Shown in pieces: positions 18,632 to 25,585 of a DNA stretch of 64,000 bases. Within the stretch, counting starts at the first letter, position 1. Each line of letters starts with the position of its first letter. The stretch comes from Clostridia bacterium (lineage in GTDB: Bacteria; Bacillota; Clostridia; TANB77; UBA1234). The stretch is taken from positions 22,890 through 86,889 of the forward strand of contig JAFTQC010000040.1 in NCBI GenBank assembly GCA_017462965.1, given 5' to 3'. The position numbers and the translations under genes were made by a program. The notes beneath the pieces are model-generated. The model ran no database searches. It worked only from the letters and a program-made list of their open reading frames with translations, and was not told the DNA's origin.

Positions 18632-19975
18632 ATGAAAATAATGATGCTTTCATGGGAATATCCACCAAGAATTGTTGGTGGTATTGCAAGAGTTGTACAT
18701 GACTTATCACATACTTTTACAAAACAAGGTCATGAAGTTCATGTAATAACTTATCAAGAGGGTGATACAAAAGAATTTGAGAGAGATGGAGATGTGTATG
18801 TACACAGAGTAACGAATTATCCAATCAATGCTAATAACTTTATTGATTGGGTTATGCAACTTAACTTTTGCATGATGGAGAAAGCAGCAGATGTAATTAA
18901 AGAGTACGGGAAATTCAATGTTTTACATGCGCATGATTGGCTAGTTGCTTATGCGGCTCGTGCAATTAAGAAGACTTATAAATTGCCACTTGTTGCTACA
19001 ATTCATGCTACAGAGAGTGGAAGAAATAGAGGTATTCATAATCAATCACAAGGATATGTAAATGATGTTGAGTGGATGCTTACTTATGAAGCTTCAAACG
19101 TAATTTGTAACAGCATGTACATGAAAAATGAAATAAAAAATTTGTTTGGAAAACCAGTTGAGAATATTCATGTTGTTCCAAATGGAATAAATGTAAATAA
19201 GTTTGATGGAAAAGAAAGAGATTGGGAATTTAGAAGAAATTATGCTGCTGATTATGAAAAAATTATTTTCTTTGCAGGTAGAATTGTTAATGAAAAAGGA
19301 ATTCAAGTTCTTTTAAATGCAGCTCCAAAGATTTTAGCTAATTATCCAAATGTTAAGTTTGTTATTGCTGGTAGAGGTCCTTGTATGGATGAACTAAAAG
19401 GTTTAACGAGCTATTTAGGTTTGGAACAAAAAGTATATTTCACAGGTTATTTGAATGATGTCCAAATAACGAAGATGTATAAGGCGATTGATATTGCTAC
19501 ATTCCCAAGTTTATATGAGCCATTCGGAATAGTTGCATTAGAAGGTATGCTTGCAGGAGCAGCAACAGTTGTTTCTGATGCTGGTGGTTTAAATGAAATC
19601 GTTTCTCATAGAATTGATGGAATGAAAGCATATGCTGGAAATCCAAATTCGCTTGCTGATTCAATTTTAGAATGTTTATATGATGAGTCTTTATGTGCTC
19701 AAATGGCAGCAAAGGCGCATGAAAAAGTTGTTAAAGAATTTAATTGGGAAACAATTAGTCAAAAAACAATGGATGTTTACAAAGATTCAATTAAGCTTGC
19801 GAAAGCGGCTGAAAAATCAAGAGTTAAACTTGAGTCTCTTGCTACAGCTGAAAGCTTAGGAACAGCTACTATGGTAAATGGAAAGGATACAACAATTACA
19901 CCATATACAACAGATAAGGAAATTAACGCGATTCACAATCCATTAAAACAAAAACTTGCAAAAGGTAATGCGTAA
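18632..19975 (+). CDS. GT4-family glycosyltransferase, probable glycogen synthase-like enzyme
   Basis: A 447-residue cytosolic GT-B enzyme. The ATG at 18632 is seven bases after AAAGGGGA; an ATG six codons upstream overlaps this site. The N-terminal SWEYPPRIVGGIARVVHDL segment is the glycine-rich loop of GT4/GT5 glucan synthases, HAHDW follows, and GRIVNEKGIQVLL plus EPFGIVALEGMLAG with the paired Glu residues forms the nucleotide-sugar site. About 60 C-terminal residues beyond the GT-B fold are low in complexity. With GH57, DUF4912 and glgP nearby it most likely elongates alpha-1,4-glucan from ADP- or UDP-glucose. Other GT4 roles, such as glycolipid synthesis, cannot be excluded. Confidence 0.82.
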   Translation: MKIMMLSWEYPPRIVGGIARVVHDLSHTFTKQGHEVHVITYQEGDTKEFERDGDVYVHRVTNYPINANNFIDWVMQLNFCMMEKAADVIKEYGKFNVLHAHDWLVAYAARAIKKTYKLPLVATIHATESGRNRGIHNQSQGYVNDVEWMLTYEASNVICNSMYMKNEIKNLFGKPVENIHVVPNGINVNKFDGKERDWEFRRNYAADYEKIIFFAGRIVNEKGIQVLLNAAPKILANYPNVKFVIAGRGPCMDELKGLTSYLGLEQKVYFTGYLNDVQITKMYKAIDIATFPSLYEPFGIVALEGMLAGAATVVSDAGGLNEIVSHRIDGMKAYAGNPNSLADSILECLYDESLCAQMAAKAHEKVVKEFNWETISQKTMDVYKDSIKLAKAAEKSRVKLESLATAESLGTATMVNGKDTTITPYTTDKEINAIHNPLKQKLAKGNA

Positions 19976-19977
19976 AT

Positions 19978-20011
19978 TTTTTGGGACAAAAGCCCCGTCC
20001 CTTTGTCCCGA
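19978..20011. repeat. GGGACGGGGC palindrome, family A, after the GT4 gene
   Basis: GGGACAAA, the AGCCCCGTCC core and CTTTGTCCC form a hairpin that starts two bases after the GT4 stop codon. Confidence 0.8.
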
Positions 20012-20051
20012 AAAAAACACCCAGGCAGATTGCTCTGTCTGGGTGTTTTTT
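20012..20051 (-). terminator. Terminator of the WG-repeat gene
   Basis: AAAAAACACCCAGGCAGA pairs with TCTGTCTGGGTGTTTTTT around TTGC with one mismatch, giving a stem flanked by A- and T-runs that works on both strands. Confidence 0.75.
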
Positions 20052-20478
20052 AGTAGATTCGCTTGTCGCGAGGGGCGAGCCACATTTTTTTGGCATAGGG
20101 CAAGACGTGCTCTGTGCCGATGCGGTCGATATAGTAGATGGTGTTATCGCGCATTACACGAGCGTAGCCGTTGTTGTACCACCAAACTTTCTCGTAGATG
20201 CATTTGCAGGTTTCAACGCCACCGCGGTTGATGAAGCCGTAGCCGGTTTCCCGTCGGACGGTAGCGTGAAGGCTTACATCGAAGTTACTGACGGATAGAT
20301 AGACGGGTCCGCAAATAAGCGAGCCATCTTCATCCATAAATCCGTACTTGCCGTTTTGTTTATACCAGAAGTATCCCCAACAGATGGGACCGACAGCTTC
20401 AAAATGGCTCAGATTGATTTTCCGGCCATTTGTGCGCTCCAAAATGATAGACGTGGGCGTGACGTGCAGTTTAGCCAT
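20050..20478 (-). CDS. Small WG-repeat protein, GC-rich
   Basis: A 142-residue protein with no signal peptide. The ATG at 20478 follows AAAGGAGGG by six bases. The repeats WGYFWYKQNGKYGFMDEDG then SLI, and ETGYGFINRGG, match the WG (KWG) beta-repeat, a binding module of unclear function. The base composition is much GC-richer than neighbouring genes and the codons differ: CGG and CGA are used for Arg here but hardly in the AT-rich genes. A family A palindrome and its own terminator flank it. This fits recent transfer as a single-gene cassette (inference). Confidence 0.75.
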   Translation of the reverse strand: MAKLHVTPTSIILERTNGRKINLSHFEAVGPICWGYFWYKQNGKYGFMDEDGSLICGPVYLSVSNFDVSLHATVRRETGYGFINRGGVETCKCIYEKVWWYNNGYARVMRDNTIYYIDRIGTEHVLPYAKKMWLAPRDKRIY

Positions 20479-20573
20479 AGCATACCCTCCTTTGATAGCA
20501 GGTGGAAATGATAAAAACGTCAATTTAACACGGATAGTATACAAAAAATAGTAAAAAAAGTCAATTATATCAG

Positions 20574-20601
20574 GAATATTCTTGGTGTTTCCACATATAG
20601 A
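20574..20601 (+). promoter_or_regulatory. Candidate sigma-E-type promoter of spoIVA
   Basis: GAATATT (20574-20580) and CATATAG (20594-20600) are 13 bases apart, similar to the sigma-E pattern. In Bacillus subtilis spoIVA is a sigma-E gene. The match is loose. Confidence 0.35.
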
Positions 20602-20641
20602 TTAACTAAGTTTGGCGTGAAAAAGTTAAAGGAGGATTTAT

Positions 20642-22117
20642 ATGGATAATTATGGTATATATCAAGATATTGCTACAAGAACGAATGGGGACATATATAT
20701 AGGAGTTGTTGGCCCTGTAAGAACAGGAAAGTCTACATTTATAAAAAATTTTATGAATATGGCCGTGTTACCAAATATTAGCAATGAATATAAAAGAGAA
20801 AGAGCGAAAGATGAATTACCACAAAGTTCGAATGGTAGGATGATAATGACGACGGAGCCTAAGTTTGTTCCGAATGAAGCTGTGGAAGTTTTGCTTGATA
20901 ACGTACGATTTAATATGCGCATGATTGATTGCGTTGGATATTTGGTGAACAACGCTTTGGGACATATTGAGGGGAATGTTCCGAGAATGGTGAATACGCC
21001 ATGGAGTGAAAAGCAAATTCCGTTTGAGGAGGCTGCTGAAATTGGTACTAGAAAAGTAATTGAGGAGCATTCAACAATAGGAATTTTGGTTACAACAGAT
21101 GGAAGTGTAACGGAGCTTTCGCGTGAAGACTATATTAATGCGGAAGAAAGGGTGGCTGATGAATTAAAAAAGAAAAACAAACCATACATAGTTATTTTGA
21201 ACACAAGTAATCCGACGTCTGAAAATTCAATTAAATTATGCAAAGAATTGGAAGAAAAATATGATGCACCAGTTATGCCACTAGATTGTGCGCATATGAA
21301 TGAAAATAATATAAGTGAAATAATGAGCAGATTATTATATGAATTTCCGGTTAATGAAATTGATATTATGCTTCCAAAGTGGGTTGAAGAGCTAGACAAA
21401 GAGCATCCACTAAAAACAAATTTAATAAAAATGTTTAGAGAGAAATTTGCATCGATAAAAAATTTAAGACAAATAAAAAATATTGGTTCCGAGATGGAAA
21501 CGGAAGAGATAATTGACAGGATTAGATTTGATGCGATTGAACTTGGTGCTGGGAAAACATCTGCAAATGTTGAAATTGATAAGAAGTTGTTTTATGAAAT
21601 TCTTAGTGAAATGTCTGGAGTTTCCGTGAAAGAAGAGGGGGATTTATTTTCGATTGTAACTTCGCTTGCTCAAAAGAAAAAGAGTTATGACAAAATCGAA
21701 ATGGCATTAAATGATGTCAAAAGGAAAGGTTATGGAATTGTGACGCCTGATATAGACGACTTAACTTTAGAGGAACCAGAGATTGTAAAGCAAGGTTCAA
21801 AATTTGGTGTGAGATTACGTGCGAAAGCGCCAAGTCTTCACATAGTAAAAGCTGATATTGAAACGGAAGTTTCACCTGTGGTTGGAAGTGAAAAGCAATC
21901 AGAGGAATTGATAAATTATTTAATGAAAGAATTTGAAGATGATCCAAAGCAAATTTGGAATTCAAATATTTTTGGAAAGTCACTACACGAACTTGTAAAT
22001 GAAGGTTTGCAAACGAAACTTCATAAGATGCCGGAAGATGCACAATGTAAGCTGCAAGAAACGTTAGAGAAAATAATAAACGAAGGTAGTGGCGGATTAA
22101 TTTGTATAATTTTATAG
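20642..22117 (+). CDS. spoIVA: Stage IV sporulation protein A, spore coat ATPase
   Basis: SpoIVA polymerises on the outer forespore membrane in the mother cell, using ATP, and forms the base on which the coat is built; it is also needed for cortex formation. The protein has 491 residues, against 492 in Bacillus subtilis. Visible features are the N-terminal DNYGIYQDIATRTNGDIYIG, a Walker A motif GPVRTGKST near residues 24-32, MIDCVGYLV, the TDGSVTELSREDY segment and the conserved C-terminal end GGLICIIL needed for localisation. AAAGGAGG precedes the ATG. The gene is monocistronic and ends in a very strong hairpin. Confidence 0.97.
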   Translation: MDNYGIYQDIATRTNGDIYIGVVGPVRTGKSTFIKNFMNMAVLPNISNEYKRERAKDELPQSSNGRMIMTTEPKFVPNEAVEVLLDNVRFNMRMIDCVGYLVNNALGHIEGNVPRMVNTPWSEKQIPFEEAAEIGTRKVIEEHSTIGILVTTDGSVTELSREDYINAEERVADELKKKNKPYIVILNTSNPTSENSIKLCKELEEKYDAPVMPLDCAHMNENNISEIMSRLLYEFPVNEIDIMLPKWVEELDKEHPLKTNLIKMFREKFASIKNLRQIKNIGSEMETEEIIDRIRFDAIELGAGKTSANVEIDKKLFYEILSEMSGVSVKEEGDLFSIVTSLAQKKKSYDKIEMALNDVKRKGYGIVTPDIDDLTLEEPEIVKQGSKFGVRLRAKAPSLHIVKADIETEVSPVVGSEKQSEELINYLMKEFEDDPKQIWNSNIFGKSLHELVNEGLQTKLHKMPEDAQCKLQETLEKIINEGSGGLICIIL

Positions 22118-22122
22118 CTCGA

Positions 22123-22166
22123 AACCGCACCGCACACGAGGGAGAGCCCTCGTGTGCGGTGCGGTT
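22123..22166 (+). terminator. Perfect 20-bp GC-rich hairpin after spoIVA
   Basis: AACCGCACCGCACACGAGGG (22123-22142) pairs perfectly with 22147-22166 around AGAG and is followed by TTG. The stem is far GC-richer than the surrounding DNA. Confidence 0.8.
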
Positions 22167-22193
22167 TTGGTTGGTTTGTTTTTTCGGAAGAAA

Positions 22194-22225
22194 TCGTCCA
22201 ATTAACGGACGTCCCCCGTGGACGA
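22194..22225. repeat. GGGACGTCC palindrome, family D, reverse orientation
   Basis: TCGTCCA (22194-22200) and TGGACGA (22219-22225) enclose CGGACGTCCCCCG. Confidence 0.7.
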
Positions 22226-22308
22226 AAAAGGCGATAAAGAAAATGCTATAAATTTAGCTTACAATATGGTACAATAAGTTTTAGTTTGGAATGAAGGGAG
22301 TTTAACAA

Positions 22309-23025
22309 TTGGTTTTTGAACATAAATATAGAGTTGAAATTGAAGATGTGGATAAAGATAATTTGTTAAGTAATAGAGCACTGCTTGGGATTCTTGAAGA
22401 TATTGCATGTTTTCATGCGGCTAGTTTAGGGCAAGGTCCGCTTGAAGTTACAAAGAATGGATTTGCTTGGCTTTTGCTTAATTGGAGACTTAAAGTTATA
22501 AAGAGAAGTACGTATGGTGATGTTCTTACTGTGAAAACTTGGCCAAGACAATTTGATAGAGTAAGTTCTTACAGAGATTTTGAAATTTCTGATGAAAATG
22601 GACAAACAGTTGCAATCGGAAGTTCGAAATGGTTTGTGATGAATTTAAGTTCAAGAAGACCGATTAGGCTTACTGAAGAATACACAAATCCATATTGTCC
22701 AATTTCTGATGTAAGTGTTTTTGAAGAGGAAATGCCAAAATTAAATGAAACGGGTGAATATGAGTATAAGACAGAATATACAGTTGGTCGCAGAGATATT
22801 GATTCAAATAAACATATGCATAATATAAATTATTTAGACTTAGCGTACGAGGTTTTACCTGAAGAAGTTTATGAAAATAATGAATTTAATAATGTAGAAA
22901 TAGAATACAAAAAAGAAGTTATGTATAAAGATAAAATAGAATGCTATTATTCAAAAAATGAAGAAAAGCATGTTGTTACAATAAAAACAGGCGATAAGGT
23001 TAATGCTATAGTTGTATTATCATAG
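22309..23025 (+). CDS. Acyl-ACP thioesterase, FatA/bacterial TE family
   Basis: Hydrolyses acyl-ACP to release fatty acids in the cytosol. The protein has 238 residues and a TTG start at 22309, eight bases after GAAGGGAG. It contains two hot-dog domains: residues about 1-130 with GILEDIACFHAASLGQG and WLLLNWRLKV, and residues about 150-238 with the catalytic-region DSNKHMHNINYLDLAYEV, holding the Asn and His residues typical of the family. The length is normal for bacterial acyl-ACP thioesterases. The next gene starts 28 bases after its stop, so the two are probably cotranscribed, but I see no functional link. Confidence 0.88.
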   Translation: MVFEHKYRVEIEDVDKDNLLSNRALLGILEDIACFHAASLGQGPLEVTKNGFAWLLLNWRLKVIKRSTYGDVLTVKTWPRQFDRVSSYRDFEISDENGQTVAIGSSKWFVMNLSSRRPIRLTEEYTNPYCPISDVSVFEEEMPKLNETGEYEYKTEYTVGRRDIDSNKHMHNINYLDLAYEVLPEEVYENNEFNNVEIEYKKEVMYKDKIECYYSKNEEKHVVTIKTGDKVNAIVVLS

Positions 23026-23052
23026 TTTTTGAAAAGGAGATAATTAATCTAA

Positions 23053-23766
23053 ATGTTAAAATTACTAAAGAGAATTTTTTTGACATTATTTGTTTTAATT
23101 GCAGTTGTTTGTTCTTATGAAATATACAAGGGTTATGAAATGTATGAAGCGGCAATTTCTGAAATGTCGGTAAAAGAAATGGCAAGTTCTATAAAGGAGA
23201 AAGATAATTATACATTGCTTTCAGAAATGCCTGATATATACAAAAATGCTGTTGTATCGGTTGAAGATCATAGATTCTATAAGCATGGAGGAATTGATAT
23301 TATTTCAATTGGACGAGCTATTGTAAGTGATATAAAAGCAAGAGAATTTGTTGCTGGTGGAAGTACAATAACACAGCAACTTGCTAAAAACACGTATTTC
23401 ACGCAAGAAAAGAAAATTGAAAGAAAAATTGCAGAAATTTTTATGGCATTCGAAATTGAAGATGAACTTTCAAAAGAAGAAATATTAGAACTATATTTAA
23501 ATACAAGTTATTTTGGAGAGGGTTGTTATACAGTTTCTGAAGCTAGTGATTTTTATTTTGATAAAGAACCTTTGATGATGGATGAATATGAATCTACATT
23601 ACTTGCAGGAATACCAAACGCACCAAGTGTGTATGCACCAACAAAAAATCCAGATCTTGCAAAACAACGACAAAGACAGGTTTTGGATAAAATGATAGAA
23701 CATGATAAAATTTCAAGAGAAGAAGCAAGTGAAATATTAAAAATAGAGTATAAAGGAGCTAACTAA
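23053..23766 (+). CDS. Monofunctional peptidoglycan glycosyltransferase (GT51)
   Basis: Polymerises lipid II into glycan strands at the outer face of the membrane. The 237 residues consist of a membrane anchor (about 7-25) and a GT51 domain. The catalytic Glu motif EDHRFYKHGG and GGSTITQQLAKN are intact, as are KIAEIFMAFEIE and YLNTSYFGEG. There is no transpeptidase domain, so it is shorter than class A penicillin-binding proteins. AGAAGGAGA precedes the ATG. It follows the thioesterase gene closely and ends in a family B palindrome. Confidence 0.92.
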   Translation: MLKLLKRIFLTLFVLIAVVCSYEIYKGYEMYEAAISEMSVKEMASSIKEKDNYTLLSEMPDIYKNAVVSVEDHRFYKHGGIDIISIGRAIVSDIKAREFVAGGSTITQQLAKNTYFTQEKKIERKIAEIFMAFEIEDELSKEEILELYLNTSYFGEGCYTVSEASDFYFDKEPLMMDEYESTLLAGIPNAPSVYAPTKNPDLAKQRQRQVLDKMIEHDKISREEASEILKIEYKGAN

Positions 23767-23768
23767 TT

Positions 23769-23801
23769 TTTTGGAAATTGGGACGGTTCCTTTTTCCAAA
23801 T
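23769..23801. repeat. GGGACGGTTC palindrome, family B
   Basis: TTTGGAAATTGGGACGGTTC then CTTTTTCCAAA, starting two bases after the transglycosylase stop. The stem and T-run could end transcription. Confidence 0.8.
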
Positions 23802-23892
23802 TTAATACAAAATCGTTTCTAAAAGGTTTACACTATTTAAAAATTGATATAAAATAATCATGAAATAATATATCAAAAGGGGTTTTATTTTT

Positions 23893-24378
23893 ATGTGTAA
23901 TGTTATTTCGAGTTCGGCTGCAGAAACGCTTGCTCTTGGCGCAAAAATTGCACCACTTCTAAAAAAAGGAGATGTTGTAGTTTTATCTGGCGACCTTGGA
24001 GCTGGAAAAACATTGTTTGTTTCTGGTTTGCTAAACTTTTTTGATATGAAAGATGAAGTTTCGAGTCCGACGTTCACGATAGTGAATGAATATAATGTAA
24101 GGTCTGATTTGAAACTTTTTCATTTTGATGTTTATAGGTTAGATTCACCAGATGAATTTCTTGCTATTGGTGGAGATGAGTTCTTTTATAACGGAATTTG
24201 TCTTATTGAATGGGGAGAAAAAATTGATGAATTACTTCCAAAAGATTGCTTAAGAATAAAGATTGAAAAAGATGCAGAAAATAATGAAAAAAGAAAGATT
24301 TCTTTTTATTCAAGCAGTAACAAATTTGATGATTTAATTAAGGAGGTAACGAACAACGGTGAGAGTTCTAGCGATTGA
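23893..24378 (+). CDS. tsaE: tRNA threonylcarbamoyladenosine biosynthesis ATPase TsaE
   Basis: The ATPase partner of the TsaB-TsaD complex that makes t6A37 on ANN-decoding tRNAs. It has 161 residues with Walker A LSGDLGAGKT near residues 36-45, the conserved SSPTFTIVNEY, HFDVYRL and IEWGEK motifs. It overlaps the tsaB start by 20 bases, so translation is coupled. It opens the tsaE-tsaB-rimI cluster. Confidence 0.95.
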   Translation: MCNVISSSAAETLALGAKIAPLLKKGDVVVLSGDLGAGKTLFVSGLLNFFDMKDEVSSPTFTIVNEYNVRSDLKLFHFDVYRLDSPDEFLAIGGDEFFYNGICLIEWGEKIDELLPKDCLRIKIEKDAENNEKRKISFYSSSNKFDDLIKEVTNNGESSSD

Positions 24379-25054
24379 TACTTCTGGATCTAATTGCAGT
24401 GTATGTATATTGGATGAAGAAAAAGTAATATGTGATTTCAATTTAAATATTGGTACAACTCATTCAGAAACACTTATGCCAATGATTGACGAGGTTTGCA
24501 AATTTTCTAAAATTGATTTATCTGAAATAGATGTGTTTGCTTGTTCGATTGGTCCTGGTTCTTTTACAGGACTTAGAATTGGTCTTGCTACAATAAAAGG
24601 GTTTGCACTTAGTTTAAATAAAAAAGTTGTTGGTGTTCCAACACTTGAAGCGCTTGCTTATAATACTTCAAATTTTGATGGAATTGTTTGTAGCGTTTTG
24701 GATGCTAGAAATAACAATGTTTATGCGGGATTGTATAAACATGAAAATGAAAAACTAGTACATATAGGTGATTATATAACTGAAGATTTGGGTACACTAA
24801 TTGAAACTTTAAAAAAACAAGATTCAAAAATTTTATTTGTCGGTGATGGAAGTGTTAGTTTCAAAAATGAGTTTAAAGATGCTTTAAACGAAAATGCATT
24901 TTTTGCACCAATACATTTAAATAATCAACTATCATCTTCTGTTGCAAAAGCTGCATTAAATAAGGCTTTAAACGGAGAATACGATGACAATGATACACTT
25001 AGTCCTCTATATTTGAAAAAATCTCAAGCTGAAAGAACGCTTGAAGGAAACTAG
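24359..25054 (+). CDS. tsaB: tRNA threonylcarbamoyladenosine biosynthesis protein TsaB
   Basis: Inactive paralogue of TsaD that scaffolds the t6A complex. It has 231 residues and a GTG start at 24359 inside the tsaE end, with AAGGAGG upstream. ASKHA-fold signatures include LAIDTSGSNCSVC, THSETLMP, the GPGSFTGLRIGLATIKGFA segment, and VLDARNNNVYAGLY. The C-terminal PLYLKKSQAER is typical. It lies between tsaE and rimI. Confidence 0.95.
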   Translation: MRVLAIDTSGSNCSVCILDEEKVICDFNLNIGTTHSETLMPMIDEVCKFSKIDLSEIDVFACSIGPGSFTGLRIGLATIKGFALSLNKKVVGVPTLEALAYNTSNFDGIVCSVLDARNNNVYAGLYKHENEKLVHIGDYITEDLGTLIETLKKQDSKILFVGDGSVSFKNEFKDALNENAFFAPIHLNNQLSSSVAKAALNKALNGEYDDNDTLSPLYLKKSQAERTLEGN

Positions 25055-25090
25055 ACTCTTAATGAAAGTTAGGAAAAAGGAGTTTTGAAT

Positions 25091-25543
25091 ATGGAGAACA
25101 TAGAAATTAAAAGAATGACAGCTGAGGATTTAGAAGGAGTTTTTGAGGTTGAGAAAACTGCGTTCCCGATTCCTTGGCCAATATCCTCTTTTGAAGAAGA
25201 ATTAAGAAATATATTGGCAACATATCTTATAGCAAAACAAGGTGATAAAATTGTTGGCTATATAGGTTTATGGTTTATTATGGATGAATGTCATATAACA
25301 AATGTGGCGGTTCATGCTGATTATAGAAAACAAAAGATTGCAACAAAACTTGTGAAGGAAATGCTGAAGCTTTGTAAAGAGCATTTTACTACATATGTAA
25401 CATTAGAAGTACGAAAAAACAATATACCGGCTCAGTGCTTATATAAAAAATTTGGATTTAAAGAAGAAGCTATACGAAAAGAATATTATAAAAATCCAGA
25501 TAATACTAGAGAAGATGCAATAATAATGTCGCTTGAGTTGTAG
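25091..25543 (+). CDS. rimI: Ribosomal protein S18-alanine N-acetyltransferase RimI
   Basis: A GNAT acetyltransferase of 150 residues. The ATG at 25091 was chosen because AAAGGAG lies eight bases upstream; a TTG two codons earlier is closer to it. It has the PWPISSFEEELRN segment, the acetyl-CoA loop VHADYRKQKIATKLV, and LEVRKNNIPAQCLYKKFGF. It follows tsaB as in many Firmicutes, but tsaD, the usual next gene, is absent here and a Lon-like gene follows. Confidence 0.92.
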   Translation: MENIEIKRMTAEDLEGVFEVEKTAFPIPWPISSFEEELRNILATYLIAKQGDKIVGYIGLWFIMDECHITNVAVHADYRKQKIATKLVKEMLKLCKEHFTTYVTLEVRKNNIPAQCLYKKFGFKEEAIRKEYYKNPDNTREDAIIMSLEL

Positions 25544-25585
25544 AAGTTTTAAGATAAATATTTAAGATACAAAGGAGAAAAAATC

